Below, piece by piece: positions 63,801 through 64,000 of a stretch of DNA of 64,000 bases. Origin of the DNA: Bradysia coprophila (lineage: Eukaryota; Arthropoda; Insecta; Diptera; Sciaridae); NCBI RefSeq assembly GCF_014529535.1, contig NW_023503409.1, positions 2,976,390 to 3,040,389 on the forward strand, in the 5' to 3' direction. Below the pieces are notes generated by a model. It saw only the letters and a program-made list of their open reading frames with translations. It was not told the DNA's origin and did not search any database. Each line of letters starts with the position of its first letter. Position 1 is the stretch's first letter. The position numbers and the translations under genes were made by a program.

Positions 63801-64000
63801 TTTTTCTTGTTATTTCCATTTAAACTTTGCTTTACATTAAAAGTTTACGACGACAACGACGGAACAGTTTTTTTTTGTTGTTGTTAAATTTCAGATCAAA
63901 CAATTTCACTTTAAACTGTCCGCATATCAACGATTTATTATGTTACCATTGAATATATCATTGAATCAAAAATAAATGTTCCTTCACTGATTGTGTAATA
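60830..64000. other. AT-rich non-coding stretch to the window end
   Basis: No supported gene, RNA or long repeat. Open frames are short and lack family resemblance. Confidence 0.4.

Overview
The window reads as nuclear DNA of an insect, most likely a dipteran and perhaps a lower (nematoceran) fly. It is AT-rich, its genes have short GT-AG introns, and it carries an insect odorant receptor, an ESCRT-III gene of Shrub/CHMP4 type, a Shroom gene, and LINE and foldback/MITE debris. The species cannot be named from sequence alone.

Layout: 1-3067 is a large palindromic element with about 90-bp terminal inverted repeats and further hairpins nested inside. A compact gene block follows: Sgf29 (+, SAGA histone-mark reader, 3721-4734), shrub/CHMP4 (-, 5623-7315), a small two-exon THAP-domain gene (+, 8485-8963), a beta-1,3-galactosyltransferase (+, 10905-12639), the CRL4 substrate receptor Cdt2/l(2)dtl (-, 15488-18346), a gamma-butyrobetaine dioxygenase-like gene (+, 21530-24711, frame broken at its last splice junction), and the 3' exons of Shroom (-, 26223-28448). 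Small repeats fill the gaps: foldbacks, a tRNA-like SINE-type head, a LINE relic and MITE-like units, one of them just upstream of Cdt2.

From 28.5 to 56.5 kb there is no supported gene. Shroom's first exon here begins with a splice acceptor, so its 5' exons lie further right, and part or all of this stretch may be Shroom intron. It holds a 1.25-kb element with four 144-bp tandem units and a GGAC microsatellite (44540-45793), a ~145-bp MITE (48711-48855) and a 5'-truncated Jockey-like LINE with poly-A tail (about 51475-52319). A complete five-exon odorant receptor (-) lies at 56550-57939. The last 6 kb is AT-rich with one 42-bp inverted repeat.

The genes do not form one pathway; they are unrelated housekeeping, developmental and sensory genes. 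All splice models were read by eye from GT/AG sites, phase and family resemblance. Points most worth checking are a coding-like in-frame extension after the Sgf29 UGA stop, a one-frame loss in the dioxygenase that fits collapse of an 8-bp repeat, the C-terminal PIP box in Cdt2, and the nested foldback DNA.
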